From positions 1,984,001 through 2,048,000 of the forward strand of contig NZ_CP073766.1 in NCBI RefSeq assembly GCF_018255755.1: DNA of 64,000 nt, given 5' to 3'. Positions within the stretch are counted from its first letter, which is position 1. Every line of letters begins with the position of its first letter. The position numbers and the translations under genes are program-made. A model generated the notes under the pieces. That model worked only from the letters and a program-made list of their open reading frames with translations, had not been told where the DNA came from and ran no database searches. The DNA is from Chitinophaga sp. HK235. GTDB taxonomy: Bacteria; Bacteroidota; Bacteroidia; Chitinophagales; Chitinophagaceae. Shown piece after piece: positions 17,060-25,773 of this stretch.

Positions 17060-17141
17060 CAGCTCCTGACGTACAGGGAAAATTCGGGAAACGGATTTAT
17101 TTTAGGTATTTTCGCGCTTTGGTTTCTTATTCTGAGCACAT

Positions 17142-20100
17142 ATGTTCCCCTTGTTCCCCTTAAGGCATCTGCTTACTATAAGCCTGTTGAGCCTCTACTG
17201 TACAGTTCCTGCCCTGGCAGCTGTATTTACTGTGACTTCCGGCGCTGATAACGGCCCCGGAACATTACGGGACGCCATTATGCAGGCCAATGCGAATGGT
17301 ACCACCAGTACGGACTATATCAATTTTAATCTCCCCACCCCTACCATCACACTATCTTCCGGCCTGCCGGCGCTCAGTAGCAACATCATTATAGATGGCA
17401 CCACCCAGCCAGGTCCCCCACTGGGGATCAGCAATGCCAGGGTCACCATTCAGCTGGACCCGTCCATTGCCAGCAGCATCACCATCCTACAGCTATTACA
17501 GGCCAGCCAGATCGGGATTTACGGACTCGCCTTTAAACACTCCATCAGTCAGCACTCCTGTACCGCTATTTACCTGGCCGACTGTCAGGATATCATACTG
17601 GGCGCTCCGGGCAAAGGCAATCTGATTAATGGCTTCCAGAATGGCATCTACCAGGATCAGGTCAATGTAATGGAAAACATCACCATACAGGGCAATATTA
17701 TAGGCGTAGAAGAAGATGGCTTCACTAAAACGATCTACGACAAGGAAACGGTTTCGTGTATCCGTTTCCGTGCTATAAAAAATATACTGATAGGTGGTAA
17801 CAATCCGGCAGCCGGCAATCTCATTGTAGGGCGCGGAGATGCCATATCACTGGAAACTACCGGAGGTACCGCCGCTATCGCGTTCAATAAAATCGGGATT
17901 GATAATACCGGTACCCGCATACCTGGCTTCAGTTCATATGGCCAGAATCAGGTAAACATCACCGGCAATGCTGCGGACATACAGGTGACAGACAATCTTA
18001 TCGGAAATGGCAGCATTTACCTCTTCTACCTGAAAAACAGGTTTACCATTCAGCGCAACAAGATCGGCACCGACATCACCGGGCAAATAGTATTGTCCAA
18101 CAATCCGGCCGGTATTCAGGTTTTAAAGTGTCCCGGCGGCCTCATTGGCGGCGATGGCAACAACGGCAATACCATTGCGGGATGCAGCTCCACGGCTATC
18201 GGTGTATCGGAATCCTATGCTGTCACCATCAGCCAGAACTCCATGTTCTGCAACAGTAACGGTATACGGCTGTACTGGCAGGACGCCGGTGCAGGCAGAC
18301 CGGCACCTTTCGTCAATGTTACCGGCTGCGATGGCAACGGTATCAGTGGCATAGCCCCTCCCAACAGCCTGGTGGAGATATTTGAAAGCACCAACTGCAA
18401 CTACAGCTTTAATAATGATCCCGGTAATTGCCAGGGGAAACGTTACATCACCTCCGTGAATGCCGACGCTTCCGGTAAATGGTCCTATACCACGGCCGGC
18501 ACCCCGGGCCTGATCGTCACCGCTACCGATACAAAAGGCGCCACCTCCGAATTTTCCACCGCAAAGCTGGGGCCCGGCAGTCTGCAGGTAACCCATGCCT
18601 CCTGTGGTCAGAATAATGGCAGCATCACCGCTAAAATTGAAAGAGGCGTGCTGGTACATTGGGAAGACCTCCACGGTAATATAGTAAGCCGCGACACCAA
18701 TCTCACCAAAATGCCGCCTGGCGCCTATACGCTGGTGCTCTCCAGCGGTGGCTGTAATAACAACTCCTGCCTGGTAAAATACGGTGCCTTTGAAATAAGG
18801 GATATATCGCCGGCGATAGAAGCCTCCGGACTCCGGATACAAAATGCTTCCTGCGGACAAAAAAACGGTAGTATCTCCGGCCTGAAGGTAAGCGGACAAA
18901 ATATTGTAGTCACCTGGAAAAACGCAGTGGGCACGGTTGTAGGCAATACCGCCGACCTCTCCGCTGCAGGTCCCGGTAGCTATACCCTGGAAGTAAAGGA
19001 CGGCAGTGGCAGCTGTAGTGCCAAGGCTGGTCCCTACACCATCACTAACGCAGACGGCCCTACGATAGATATCAGCCGGGCTACTGTTACCGCCTCCACC
19101 TGTAACCAGGCCAATGGCGGCATCAGCGGCATTACCATCAGCGGTACCGGCACCATCAGTTACGCCTGGTATGATGCAGGCAATACCCTCGTAGGACAAC
19201 AGCCCAACCTCGCTGGTGTAAAAAGTGGCACTTATGTGCTGAAATACCAGGATAACAGCAACTGCCCTCAGGCCATGTCAGATCCTTTTATTATTCAAAA
19301 TACAGGAGACATTCAGCTCAATACCAGCCAGCTTAAAATCACGCCAGCCGATTGCCGGGGCGGCCATGGCGCCATCGCCGGCATAGTGACCTCAGGAGCC
19401 ACCTCCTGGCAATGGGTGGACCAGAACGGCCGTCAGGCAGGTACTACCGCCGATCTCAATTACGTACCAGCAGGCAAGTACCAACTCCTCCTCAGCAACA
19501 CCACAGGCTGCACCAACAGCAGCCCGCTCATAGAAATACCCACCGTTACGCCGGCTAAAATGCAACTGGTCAGTGCAACCATCATACCTCCGCATTGCGG
19601 ACAATACAACGGCAGCATTCAGGACCTGCGTATTACAGGAGGCAGCCCGATAGGCTACCGCTGGACCCGCGAAAACGGTCAGCCGGCCGGCACAAGCCCC
19701 TCCCTGTCTGACCTGGAACCCGGTACCTACCAGCTCTATGTCACCGATGCCGACGGCTGCGAACAGCCTGTCGGCAGCCAGACACTGAAGGCTGCCGAAC
19801 TACCGGTCATGAATGAACGAAAAGTAATCATCACACCCGATCAATGCAGTAAAGGACTGGGAGGCATCAGCAACATCAGCGTTGACGGCGAGGTTCCTTT
19901 TACTTATACCTGGTACCAGGATAATATCCCCGTTGGCCAGTCGCGGCAGCTCACAGGCGTGAAAGCCGGGCAATATACCCTTACTGCTACCGATCAATAC
20001 GGCTGCTCCGTACAAAGCACCCTTTACACCGTTACCGACCAGCATACAGGCCTGCCCACCCCGCAGATACCACCTGTCACGATTGTCAGAGGAATGGATG

Positions 20101-20576
20101 CTGTTATCAAAGTAGCACCACCAGTGCCTGGCACCTGGTACCTGTATACACAACCTGTTGATCCCAATCCGTTATATACCAGTACAGACGGCACTTTCAC
20201 TATTAAAAACCTGATCATCTCCAAAGTATTTTATATACAGCAGCGCGATGGAGAATGTTACAGTCCCAAGGTGCCTGCACCGGTGACAGTACTCGATGCC
20301 GTCAAAGTATTTGTGCCTACCGCCTTTTCACCCAATGGCGACGGACTCAACGATCTCTTCCGCATCAAAGCCTTGGGACTGGCCAGCCTCGAGTATTTCA
20401 ACGTATACAGCCGCTGGGGCAATATCGTATTCACCACCCGTCAACTGCAGGAAGGCTGGGATGGCACGCAGAAAGGGCAGCAGCTCCCTGCCGGCACTTA
20501 CGTATGGACCCTGCTGGGCAAAGATGTACAGGGCAATATCGTACAGCAACGGGGCACGGTAACGCTCATACGCTGA
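17142..20576 (+). CDS. Secreted adhesin with beta-helix, SprB-like repeats and type IX secretion C-terminal domain
   Basis: The protein has 1144 residues. A signal peptide (about residues 8-27, ending PALAA) is followed by a right-handed beta-helix-like region to about residue 430 (GPGTLRDAIMQANANG at its start, then repeated GNxIG turns). Six SprB-like repeats of about 80-85 residues begin at about 485, 568, 652, 736, 815 and 899, each opening with Cys and a Gly-rich motif such as ASCGQNNGSI. The C-terminus from 1056 (FVPTAFSPNGDGLND, then SRWGNIVF and GTYVWTL) is the gliding-type sorting domain. It should be exported by the type IX system and attached to or released from the surface, probably as an adhesin. 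Confidence 0.93.
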   Translation: MFPLFPLRHLLTISLLSLYCTVPALAAVFTVTSGADNGPGTLRDAIMQANANGTTSTDYINFNLPTPTITLSSGLPALSSNIIIDGTTQPGPPLGISNARVTIQLDPSIASSITILQLLQASQIGIYGLAFKHSISQHSCTAIYLADCQDIILGAPGKGNLINGFQNGIYQDQVNVMENITIQGNIIGVEEDGFTKTIYDKETVSCIRFRAIKNILIGGNNPAAGNLIVGRGDAISLETTGGTAAIAFNKIGIDNTGTRIPGFSSYGQNQVNITGNAADIQVTDNLIGNGSIYLFYLKNRFTIQRNKIGTDITGQIVLSNNPAGIQVLKCPGGLIGGDGNNGNTIAGCSSTAIGVSESYAVTISQNSMFCNSNGIRLYWQDAGAGRPAPFVNVTGCDGNGISGIAPPNSLVEIFESTNCNYSFNNDPGNCQGKRYITSVNADASGKWSYTTAGTPGLIVTATDTKGATSEFSTAKLGPGSLQVTHASCGQNNGSITAKIERGVLVHWEDLHGNIVSRDTNLTKMPPGAYTLVLSSGGCNNNSCLVKYGAFEIRDISPAIEASGLRIQNASCGQKNGSISGLKVSGQNIVVTWKNAVGTVVGNTADLSAAGPGSYTLEVKDGSGSCSAKAGPYTITNADGPTIDISRATVTASTCNQANGGISGITISGTGTISYAWYDAGNTLVGQQPNLAGVKSGTYVLKYQDNSNCPQAMSDPFIIQNTGDIQLNTSQLKITPADCRGGHGAIAGIVTSGATSWQWVDQNGRQAGTTADLNYVPAGKYQLLLSNTTGCTNSSPLIEIPTVTPAKMQLVSATIIPPHCGQYNGSIQDLRITGGSPIGYRWTRENGQPAGTSPSLSDLEPGTYQLYVTDADGCEQPVGSQTLKAAELPVMNERKVIITPDQCSKGLGGISNISVDGEVPFTYTWYQDNIPVGQSRQLTGVKAGQYTLTATDQYGCSVQSTLYTVTDQHTGLPTPQIPPVTIVRGMDAVIKVAPPVPGTWYLYTQPVDPNPLYTSTDGTFTIKNLIISKVFYIQQRDGECYSPKVPAPVTVLDAVKVFVPTAFSPNGDGLNDLFRIKALGLASLEYFNVYSRWGNIVFTTRQLQEGWDGTQKGQQLPAGTYVWTLLGKDVQGNIVQQRGTVTLIR

Positions 20577-20651
20577 TCACATCGCTGTAAATTCCCTGGA
20601 AAAAAAGAAAAAAATTGAAGATCTTGTCCGGGATCATCAACTTGCAAACAT

Positions 20652-21494
20652 ATGTCTACACGAAGAAACTTTTTGCTGCAGGCCTCTCTGGGCCTGGCTG
20701 CCACCTCCTTTTCTCCCCTGATGGCCGCTGCCGGCAGAAAATCCGATACCATCCCTGCCAAAGACAAACTCTCTGTAGGCGTGGCAGGATATACCTTCGC
20801 CCAATTCAGCCTGGACCAGGCTATCAGCATGATGCAACGGACCAACATCCGGCATATTTCCGTCAAGGATATTCATCTTCCCCTCAACAGCAGCCCCGAA
20901 CAGATACAGCAGGTATTAGGCAAATTCAAGGACGCAGGCATTAACGTATATGCGGTAGGCGTTATCTATATGAAAACCCGGCAGGCAGTAGATGAAGCCT
21001 TCTCTTACGCCCAAAGGGTTGGCGTACCCATGATTGTAGGGGTTCCCACACCGGAACTGCTGGACTATACAGAAGAAAAAGTAAAGGCCACCAACATCCG
21101 CATCGCCATCCACAACCATGGTCCGGAAGATGCCCTGTATCCCGGTCCTGAAAATGCCTGGAAACATATCCGGAACCGCGACGCCCGCATGGGCCTGTGC
21201 ATCGACATCGGCCATGCCACCCGTGCAGGCGAAGATCCCGCCAAAGCAGTCCTGGCCTATAAGGAACGGGTATTCGATCTTCATCTCAAAGATGTGACAC
21301 AGGCGTCCAAAGATGGTAAAGCCACCGAAATAGGCAGAGGTGTCATCCGCTTCGATCAGCTGGCAAGCGCATTGGAAAAAATCAAATATAAAGGCATCTG
21401 CAGCATAGAATACGAGAAAAACATGACAGACCCGCTGCCCGGTATCGCAGAATCTGTTGGCTATTTCAAAGGGGTCGTTAACACAGTAAAATAA
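20652..21494 (+). CDS. Tat-exported sugar isomerase/epimerase-like TIM-barrel protein
   Basis: The product has 280 residues. The N-terminus STRRNFLLQASLGLAATSF is a twin-arginine signal, so the protein is exported folded. The mature part is a xylose isomerase-like TIM barrel: AGYTFAQFSLDQAISMM at strand 1, IAIHNHGPED (metal-site His), GLCIDIGHATRAGED, VFDLHLKDV and a final CSIEYEKN. These carry the Glu/Asp/His set of the sugar phosphate isomerase/epimerase family. The substrate is not known; related exported proteins act on inositol- or hydroxypyruvate-like sugars. It ends directly against the convergent UspA gene. Confidence 0.9.
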   Translation: MSTRRNFLLQASLGLAATSFSPLMAAAGRKSDTIPAKDKLSVGVAGYTFAQFSLDQAISMMQRTNIRHISVKDIHLPLNSSPEQIQQVLGKFKDAGINVYAVGVIYMKTRQAVDEAFSYAQRVGVPMIVGVPTPELLDYTEEKVKATNIRIAIHNHGPEDALYPGPENAWKHIRNRDARMGLCIDIGHATRAGEDPAKAVLAYKERVFDLHLKDVTQASKDGKATEIGRGVIRFDQLASALEKIKYKGICSIEYEKNMTDPLPGIAESVGYFKGVVNTVK

Positions 21495-22337
21495 TCATTC
21501 CGGCAACGCCGGTATCGACAACAAAGGTACCTGCGAATTATAAGCAAGCTCCTTCGATATACTCTTGTGAAAAATGGAAGAGATAAATGAATGTTTCTTC
21601 GGGACCGTCACAATCAGGGAAGCATGATTCTCCCTTGAAAACTCAAGCACGCCTTCCACGACATTGGTACCGTTCATATAATGGAAGGTGGGATTGTATT
21701 GCTCCAGCAGGTCATGCAGCTGGGAGATCTGCTCTTTTGTTTCCGGGGAATACTTTTCTCCGGAAACAGGTTCCACATTTACTACATGCACTTCCGGCTT
21801 AAACAGGTCCAGGAAGTGATACAGCTGTTGGGCGGAAGATTTTGATATATTCCGGAGGTCCGTAGAAAAAATGATGCTTTTGATTTCTTTACCTACGATA
21901 GCATCTTTAGGCACCACCAATACCGGGTATTCGCTCGTTTTCATCACCTGGGAAGTATTGCTGCCCATAAAAAAATGTTCCAGGTTCGACTTCCCTGAAA
22001 TACCCATCACTACCAGGTCTACCTCCTTCTCTTTACAGAGTTTGTTAAGATGATCGGGCAGATAGGCTTCTTCCGCCAGCAGGTCATACTTAATATCTGT
22101 GTCTATCATAAGGCGCAGCTGGTCCTGGATAGCCGCCAGTGATTCCATGTTTTCCAGATAAACGAGATTATCCATTTTCGGTGTTGGCACGGGAAATTCG
22201 GAACCAGCTATAATGGTCCGGTATGCATGGTAAAGGATGATCCGCTCTACCTGCAGTTTGTCGGCCAGGTTGCTGGCGTATTCTGCCGCCCGGAAGGCAG
22301 CGTCCGAAAAGTCGGTCAGTATCAGCATCGATTTCAT
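21495..22337 (-). CDS. Tandem-domain universal stress protein
   Basis: The protein has 280 residues from the ATG at 22337; a TTG at 22352 is less likely. It contains two UspA-like halves. The first is complete: MLILTDFSDAAFRAAEYA at strand 1 and VVMGISGKSNLEHFFMGS near its end, close to the ATP-binding G2xG9xGS pattern, followed by YPVLVVPK. The second half (from about residue 150, IKSIIFSTDLRN) lacks a clear nucleotide motif and ends in SKELAYNSQVPLLSIPA. Such proteins respond to starvation and stress. It lies downstream of a dodecin gene on the same strand. Confidence 0.9.
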   Translation of the reverse strand: MKSMLILTDFSDAAFRAAEYASNLADKLQVERIILYHAYRTIIAGSEFPVPTPKMDNLVYLENMESLAAIQDQLRLMIDTDIKYDLLAEEAYLPDHLNKLCKEKEVDLVVMGISGKSNLEHFFMGSNTSQVMKTSEYPVLVVPKDAIVGKEIKSIIFSTDLRNISKSSAQQLYHFLDLFKPEVHVVNVEPVSGEKYSPETKEQISQLHDLLEQYNPTFHYMNGTNVVEGVLEFSRENHASLIVTVPKKHSFISSIFHKSISKELAYNSQVPLLSIPALPE

Positions 22338-22365
22338 AATAGCTTCATTCAATGTGGTGGAAATA

Positions 22366-22394
22366 GGGATTGAACAATTGGCCGGCCCAATCCC
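22366..22394 (-). terminator. Hairpin between dodecin and UspA genes
   Basis: GGGATTG and CAATCCC form a seven-base stem around a 15-base GC-rich loop, 11 bases past the dodecin stop on the minus strand. It is followed by TATTTCC, a weak U tract. It may be a partial terminator that lowers expression of the downstream uspA gene. Confidence 0.45.
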
Positions 22395-22404
22395 TGTTTG
22401 TTTG

Positions 22405-22611
22405 TCAATGATGGTCCACTCTGAAAGACACTTTACAGATCAGCCCATAGGTGGAGAGCTTCCCGTCTTTTACATGCACTTTCAGATCTTTTATATAAAC
22501 GGAGTCTATATTGTGCACCGTTTTGGACACTTCTTTCACCGCATTTTGAATTGCGTCATCAAAACTCTTTTCGGAGGAAGCAATAACCTCAATCACTTTT
22601 ACGATAGACAT
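22405..22611 (-). CDS. Dodecin (flavin-binding)
   Basis: At 68 residues this is the family length. It reads MSIVKVIEVIASSEKSFDDA, then NAVKEVSKTVHNIDSVYIKDLK, then a final strand GLICKVSFRV. This matches the dodecin fold: one helix packed against a three-stranded sheet that assembles into a dodecamer storing riboflavin or FMN. The Trp found in archaeal dodecins between the flavins is replaced here by Tyr44-type residues (SVYIK). It precedes the universal stress gene on the same strand, consistent with both being stationary-phase genes. Confidence 0.9.
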   Translation of the reverse strand: MSIVKVIEVIASSEKSFDDAIQNAVKEVSKTVHNIDSVYIKDLKVHVKDGKLSTYGLICKVSFRVDHH

Positions 22612-22857
22612 AATAAAGATTTTAAGGTGAAATAATACAGTATTTGTACATGAAACAAACGATCTACCTGTTTGTTCAACTGCTTGCCTGCACCGGGTTT
22701 GAGGCTTCTTTCAACCGAAAGCGGACAGGCAAAACCTGATACACAATGTGCAATCCATGCTACAGTAAAAGGCTGTGTCGGCAAATGGTTTTATTGTGAA
22801 TCAATAGCTTGGCCAAACCAGCAGATACGGCATGGTTCTTTTACCTGTTTCAATAGC

Positions 22858-22951
22858 GTTTCTGAAAAGGGGTGGTTTGGAATGAAAACAAATCTGAGAT
22901 GAAACCCTAATAACCTGAACTGGATAATACCAGCGTAGGGAAGCAGGAAAC
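22858..22951 (+). ncRNA. TPP riboswitch (THI element)
   Basis: All conserved blocks are present in order: GGGGTG, CTGAGA, ACCC, ACCTGA, the CTGG/CCAG stem, GGATAATACCAGCG and TAGGGAA. Helix P1 can form between GTTTCTG at 22858-22864 and CAGGAAAC at 22944-22951; P2 pairs GGGT with ACCC; P3 is GTTTG with CAAAT; P5 is CTGG with CCAG. The aptamer binds thiamine pyrophosphate. It is followed directly by a terminator, so it should turn expression off when TPP is plentiful. The next gene (23051) has no known thiamine role and no thiamine gene is in the window. The 22612-22857 stretch upstream holds no supported gene. Confidence 0.96.
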
Positions 22952-22953
22952 AC

Positions 22954-22990
22954 GAAGGAGGCACTGGAAAAACCGGCGCCTTCTTTTTTT
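22954..22990 (+). terminator. Expression-platform terminator of the TPP riboswitch
   Basis: GAAGG at 22954-22958 pairs with CCTTC at 22979-22983, and the inner CTGG pairs with CCGG around an AAAAA loop. A run of seven T follows. It starts three bases after the aptamer's P1 helix, the right place for a transcriptional off switch. Confidence 0.8.
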
Positions 22991-23050
22991 AAATCCTGAT
23001 TTAATAACTATCTTACGGGCTTGATTTTTTTTAATCTAAACCCTGTACCA

Positions 23051-23986
23051 ATGAAAAAAATGTGGATGGCCTGTGCCTTGTTGTTGCCCGTTTCCCTGTA
23101 CGCCCAAACTGCAACACTCGTTCCCCCTGCTAATAATAGCTACGCAGGATTGGAAAAAAATATGCTCTTTTATGCCAACACCCGCTTTAAAGTGACGCAG
23201 GCAGGCGGCAACCAGCTGGACCTTTACAAACTCTTTGATGGAAGGTACGATCCTGCCTATACCACCGCCCCTTCGGAGAGTAATCCTACTGTGATCACTA
23301 TAGAAGGTTTTAAAGTACAAAACACTCAGCGACTCGCCTACGTGGGGTGGACAACCCGCTACTGGGCTCCTGTTCATTTTAAGGTTGAAGGTTACGATAT
23401 AAGTGGCCCCGGCTGGGTAACGCTGGCGGAGGTGACTAACAATGCTAACGGTGAATTCATCAAGGATATAAATGGCTTGTTTGCCCAGATCCGATTTACT
23501 TTTTATACCGGCAGCGGCCCCCAGGGCCAATTAGGCATTTCAGAACTGTTTTATCTGAACGGAGAAGCCACACAGGCCTATGACGGGCTCATGGTTCAGT
23601 ATGATGATGCCAACAATGTCAATCTGGGCACTAACCTCCACCCCTCTACGCTGAATGTGAATGGAATGATCAATACCAAAAGAGTAAAAGTGAACCAGGA
23701 CAACTGGGCTGATTTTGTATTTGACCCTTCCTACACGCTGCCTGCATTACCGGCCGTGGAAAAATTCATTCAGGACAATCAGCATCTGCCCAACATTCCC
23801 TCTGCAAAAGAAGTAACTGATAAAGGGCTGGACCTGGGCGATATCAGCGCCCGGCTGCTGCAGAAAATAGAAGAGCTGACTCTGTACATGATCGAACAAC
23901 ATAAAAAAATCGAAACACTGACCAGAGAAAACCAGGCCATGGCCGAAAAGATCAAACAACTGCAAAATGGCCGCAGCACTAGATAA
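23051..23986 (+). CDS. Secreted surface protein with discoidin-like domain and coiled-coil tail
   Basis: The protein has 311 residues from the ATG at 23051; an upstream frame from 23021 adds ten residues before the signal. The signal peptide is MKKMWMACALLLPVSLYAQ. Residues 20-185 look like an F5/8 (discoidin) galactose-binding sandwich: KLFDGRYDP, then ITIEGF, FKVEGYDI and IRFTFYTG. After a linker comes the common Bacteroidota tail (WADFVFDPSYTLPAL, HLPNIPSAKEV, then KIEELTLYMIEQHKK), ending in a coiled coil. It probably acts outside the cell. It lies behind the TPP riboswitch and its terminator, so it is the apparent regulated gene although its sequence shows no thiamine role. Confidence 0.85.
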   Translation: MKKMWMACALLLPVSLYAQTATLVPPANNSYAGLEKNMLFYANTRFKVTQAGGNQLDLYKLFDGRYDPAYTTAPSESNPTVITIEGFKVQNTQRLAYVGWTTRYWAPVHFKVEGYDISGPGWVTLAEVTNNANGEFIKDINGLFAQIRFTFYTGSGPQGQLGISELFYLNGEATQAYDGLMVQYDDANNVNLGTNLHPSTLNVNGMINTKRVKVNQDNWADFVFDPSYTLPALPAVEKFIQDNQHLPNIPSAKEVTDKGLDLGDISARLLQKIEELTLYMIEQHKKIETLTRENQAMAEKIKQLQNGRSTR

Positions 23987-24025
23987 TTTCAGGTCGTTTT
24001 GACAGAAATCGTTTATTATCAATAT

Positions 24026-24064
24026 CTTAATCCTGAAAATATTTCATTTTCGTGTAGGATTAAG
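24026..24064 (+). terminator. Strong hairpin downstream of the surface protein gene
   Basis: CTTAATCCT/AGGATTAAG plus an inner GAAAAT/ATTTTC give a stem of about 15 base pairs with a four-base bulge (GTGT) and a five-base loop. It lies 40 bases after the stop at 23986. There is no long T tract, but the length suggests a terminator or 3' end stabiliser. Apart from this, the interval 23987-24232 holds nothing recognisable. Confidence 0.55.
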
Positions 24065-24232
24065 TGTTATATTAGTTGCATAAAATATTACCGGCAGGCT
24101 TTTTGATATTAACCCGGCTCATAGACCAATGATCAGCTTATAACTTATGAATGCTATGTTACCAACAAAATAGGTTTAACCCTGATTTAAACGCTGTTCC
24201 ATGACCGCCATTACTTATGCCATCAACAACAG

Positions 24233-24931
24233 ATGAACAACTATTATCATTATTCCTTTGACCTCTGGTTAACACTGATCAGATCAAACCCTTCCTTTAA
24301 ACAGGAAAGAACAAGGTTTTTTTTTGATCATTTTAACCAGCAGCAGAAATCGCTGGAAGAAACCGACCGGATCTTCCGCAGGATTGACCTTATGACGAAT
24401 GCCATCAACGAAAAAACCGGTGGCAATCTCGAAGCGGAAGAATTGTACCTGATGGTGATCAGTGAGATGAATGACCACCGGTATGATTTTGAGAAGATAG
24501 ATCTGCAGGCACTTTACGGAGAAATGGAATCACTGGTAATGAAATATCTGCCGATGGTGTATTGTTCCGCTACCATGAACGTATTGCGTACGCTCAAAGA
24601 AAGACAGGGCTGTACACTCAGCCTGCTGAGCAACACGGCCTTCATCAAAGGCCGTACGCTGAGACGGGTGCTGCAGGAACTGGAACTGGACCGTTACCTC
24701 GATTTTCAGTTATATTCAGATGAAACGGGGATGTCTAAACCGAATGAGCAGTTTTTCCGTTTGATGCTGGAGCATATTGCCAGCGCCAGAAACGGGGAAG
24801 TACTGGCTCCCGGGCATATTATTCATATAGGCGACAACGTGAAAGCAGACATTCAGGGAGCCAGTGCCATAGGTATCCATACCTTACTGGTCAACTCCAA
24901 CAATCAATGTATTTCAAGTCTACTGAACTGA
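24233..24931 (+). CDS. HAD-superfamily hydrolase of the Ter cluster
   Basis: This 232-residue protein is a HAD phosphatase with a large helical cap. Motif I is YSFDLWLTLIRS (the first Asp is the nucleophile; the second acidic position is replaced by Trp-Leu-Thr, as in the dehalogenase-type WLT set). Motif II is LLSNTAF, motif III is the Lys in MSKPNE, and motif IV is HIGDNVKADIQG. It overlaps the next gene, a phosphoribosyltransferase, by one base, so the two are translationally coupled. HAD plus PRTase pairs are part of the predicted biosynthetic module of Ter systems, thought to make a nucleoside-like compound. The reaction here is unknown. Confidence 0.88.
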   Translation: MNNYYHYSFDLWLTLIRSNPSFKQERTRFFFDHFNQQQKSLEETDRIFRRIDLMTNAINEKTGGNLEAEELYLMVISEMNDHRYDFEKIDLQALYGEMESLVMKYLPMVYCSATMNVLRTLKERQGCTLSLLSNTAFIKGRTLRRVLQELELDRYLDFQLYSDETGMSKPNEQFFRLMLEHIASARNGEVLAPGHIIHIGDNVKADIQGASAIGIHTLLVNSNNQCISSLLN

Positions 24932-25773
24932 TGAAACAGACCTATTCATTGCACAAAATCACTGATGCCAGCGATTTCGGATTCTGTCCGGACGACTACA
25001 GCCGTTTTAAATTCGGAGACGACGCGGTAGCCGCAAAATTTGGTATCAGTCTGGCAGATGGGTTTATAGCACATCACCTGACAGGACGCTCCATCCCACA
25101 ACTGGTGGTGGTGTCCAGCCCCTATGCCTTTATCCCTACCGCCACCTTCGCCATGAAAAACCATTTCGTTTTCCGGCTCAACAGGTGGCTGGCTGCCAAC
25201 GGCCATCCGGTACTGCAGGAAACCAAAGTACACCGTATCATCACCTACCGGGAGGATTACGGTGAACTGGATGCGGAACAACGACTGAAACTGATCGGTA
25301 ACGATTCTTTTCATATAGACCGGGAATTCCTGGCCGGCAAAACCATCCTGTTCCTCGATGATATCCGTATCACCGGCGGACACGAAAGAATGATCCTCAA
25401 AATGGTGGAAGCCTATCAGCTGACCAATGAGATGTATTTGCTCTATTTCGCTGAATTGCAGAACCATAGCATACATCCCAGCATTGAGAACTTCCTCAAC
25501 TACCATTTTGTGAAGTCTATCTTCCACCTGGAAAAAATCATTCAGGATGAACATTTCTGTATCAATACCAGAATTGTAAAATATATTCTCAATTACGATT
25601 TCGATTCATTTTGTATTTTCCTGCAGAATCAATCGGACAAGTTCATCCATCTTTTGTACGATATGGCATTAGGCAATAGTTATCATACTATTGAAGCCTA
25701 TCAACGGAATCTTCATTATATTAACAACTATATATTTCAAAGAAAACATAAAAGCATAGAACATGGCAATTAA
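24931..25773 (+). CDS. Phosphoribosyltransferase of the Ter cluster
   Basis: The protein has 280 residues from the ATG at 24931, whose first base is the last base of the HAD stop; an ATG at 24907 would add eight residues inside the HAD gene. The PRPP-binding loop is TILFLDDIRITGGHE near residue 145, the type I PRTase signature. The N-terminal half (QLVVVSSPYAFIPTA) supplies the other ligand strand, and the C-terminal part is helical and specific to this subgroup. It probably transfers phosphoribose to a base-like substrate and works with the HAD enzyme. It overlaps the first TerD gene by 11 bases, so HAD, PRTase and TerD form one operon. Confidence 0.88.
   Translation: MKQTYSLHKITDASDFGFCPDDYSRFKFGDDAVAAKFGISLADGFIAHHLTGRSIPQLVVVSSPYAFIPTATFAMKNHFVFRLNRWLAANGHPVLQETKVHRIITYREDYGELDAEQRLKLIGNDSFHIDREFLAGKTILFLDDIRITGGHERMILKMVEAYQLTNEMYLLYFAELQNHSIHPSIENFLNYHFVKSIFHLEKIIQDEHFCINTRIVKYILNYDFDSFCIFLQNQSDKFIHLLYDMALGNSYHTIEAYQRNLHYINNYIFQRKHKSIEHGN

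Noticed and set aside
18123..19199. 358-codon minus-strand ORF
   Set aside because: Antisense to the SprB-like repeats; its Gly/Ala-rich repetitiveness merely mirrors the repeats on the coding strand.
18597..19950. Periodic repeats that might suggest an array
   Set aside because: The period of about 250 bases is protein-level (SprB-like repeats), with no short identical repeats or spacers, so it is not a CRISPR array.
22672..22902. 76-codon plus-strand ORF overlapping the TPP riboswitch
   Set aside because: It runs into the aptamer, has no family match and its end is explained by RNA structure.
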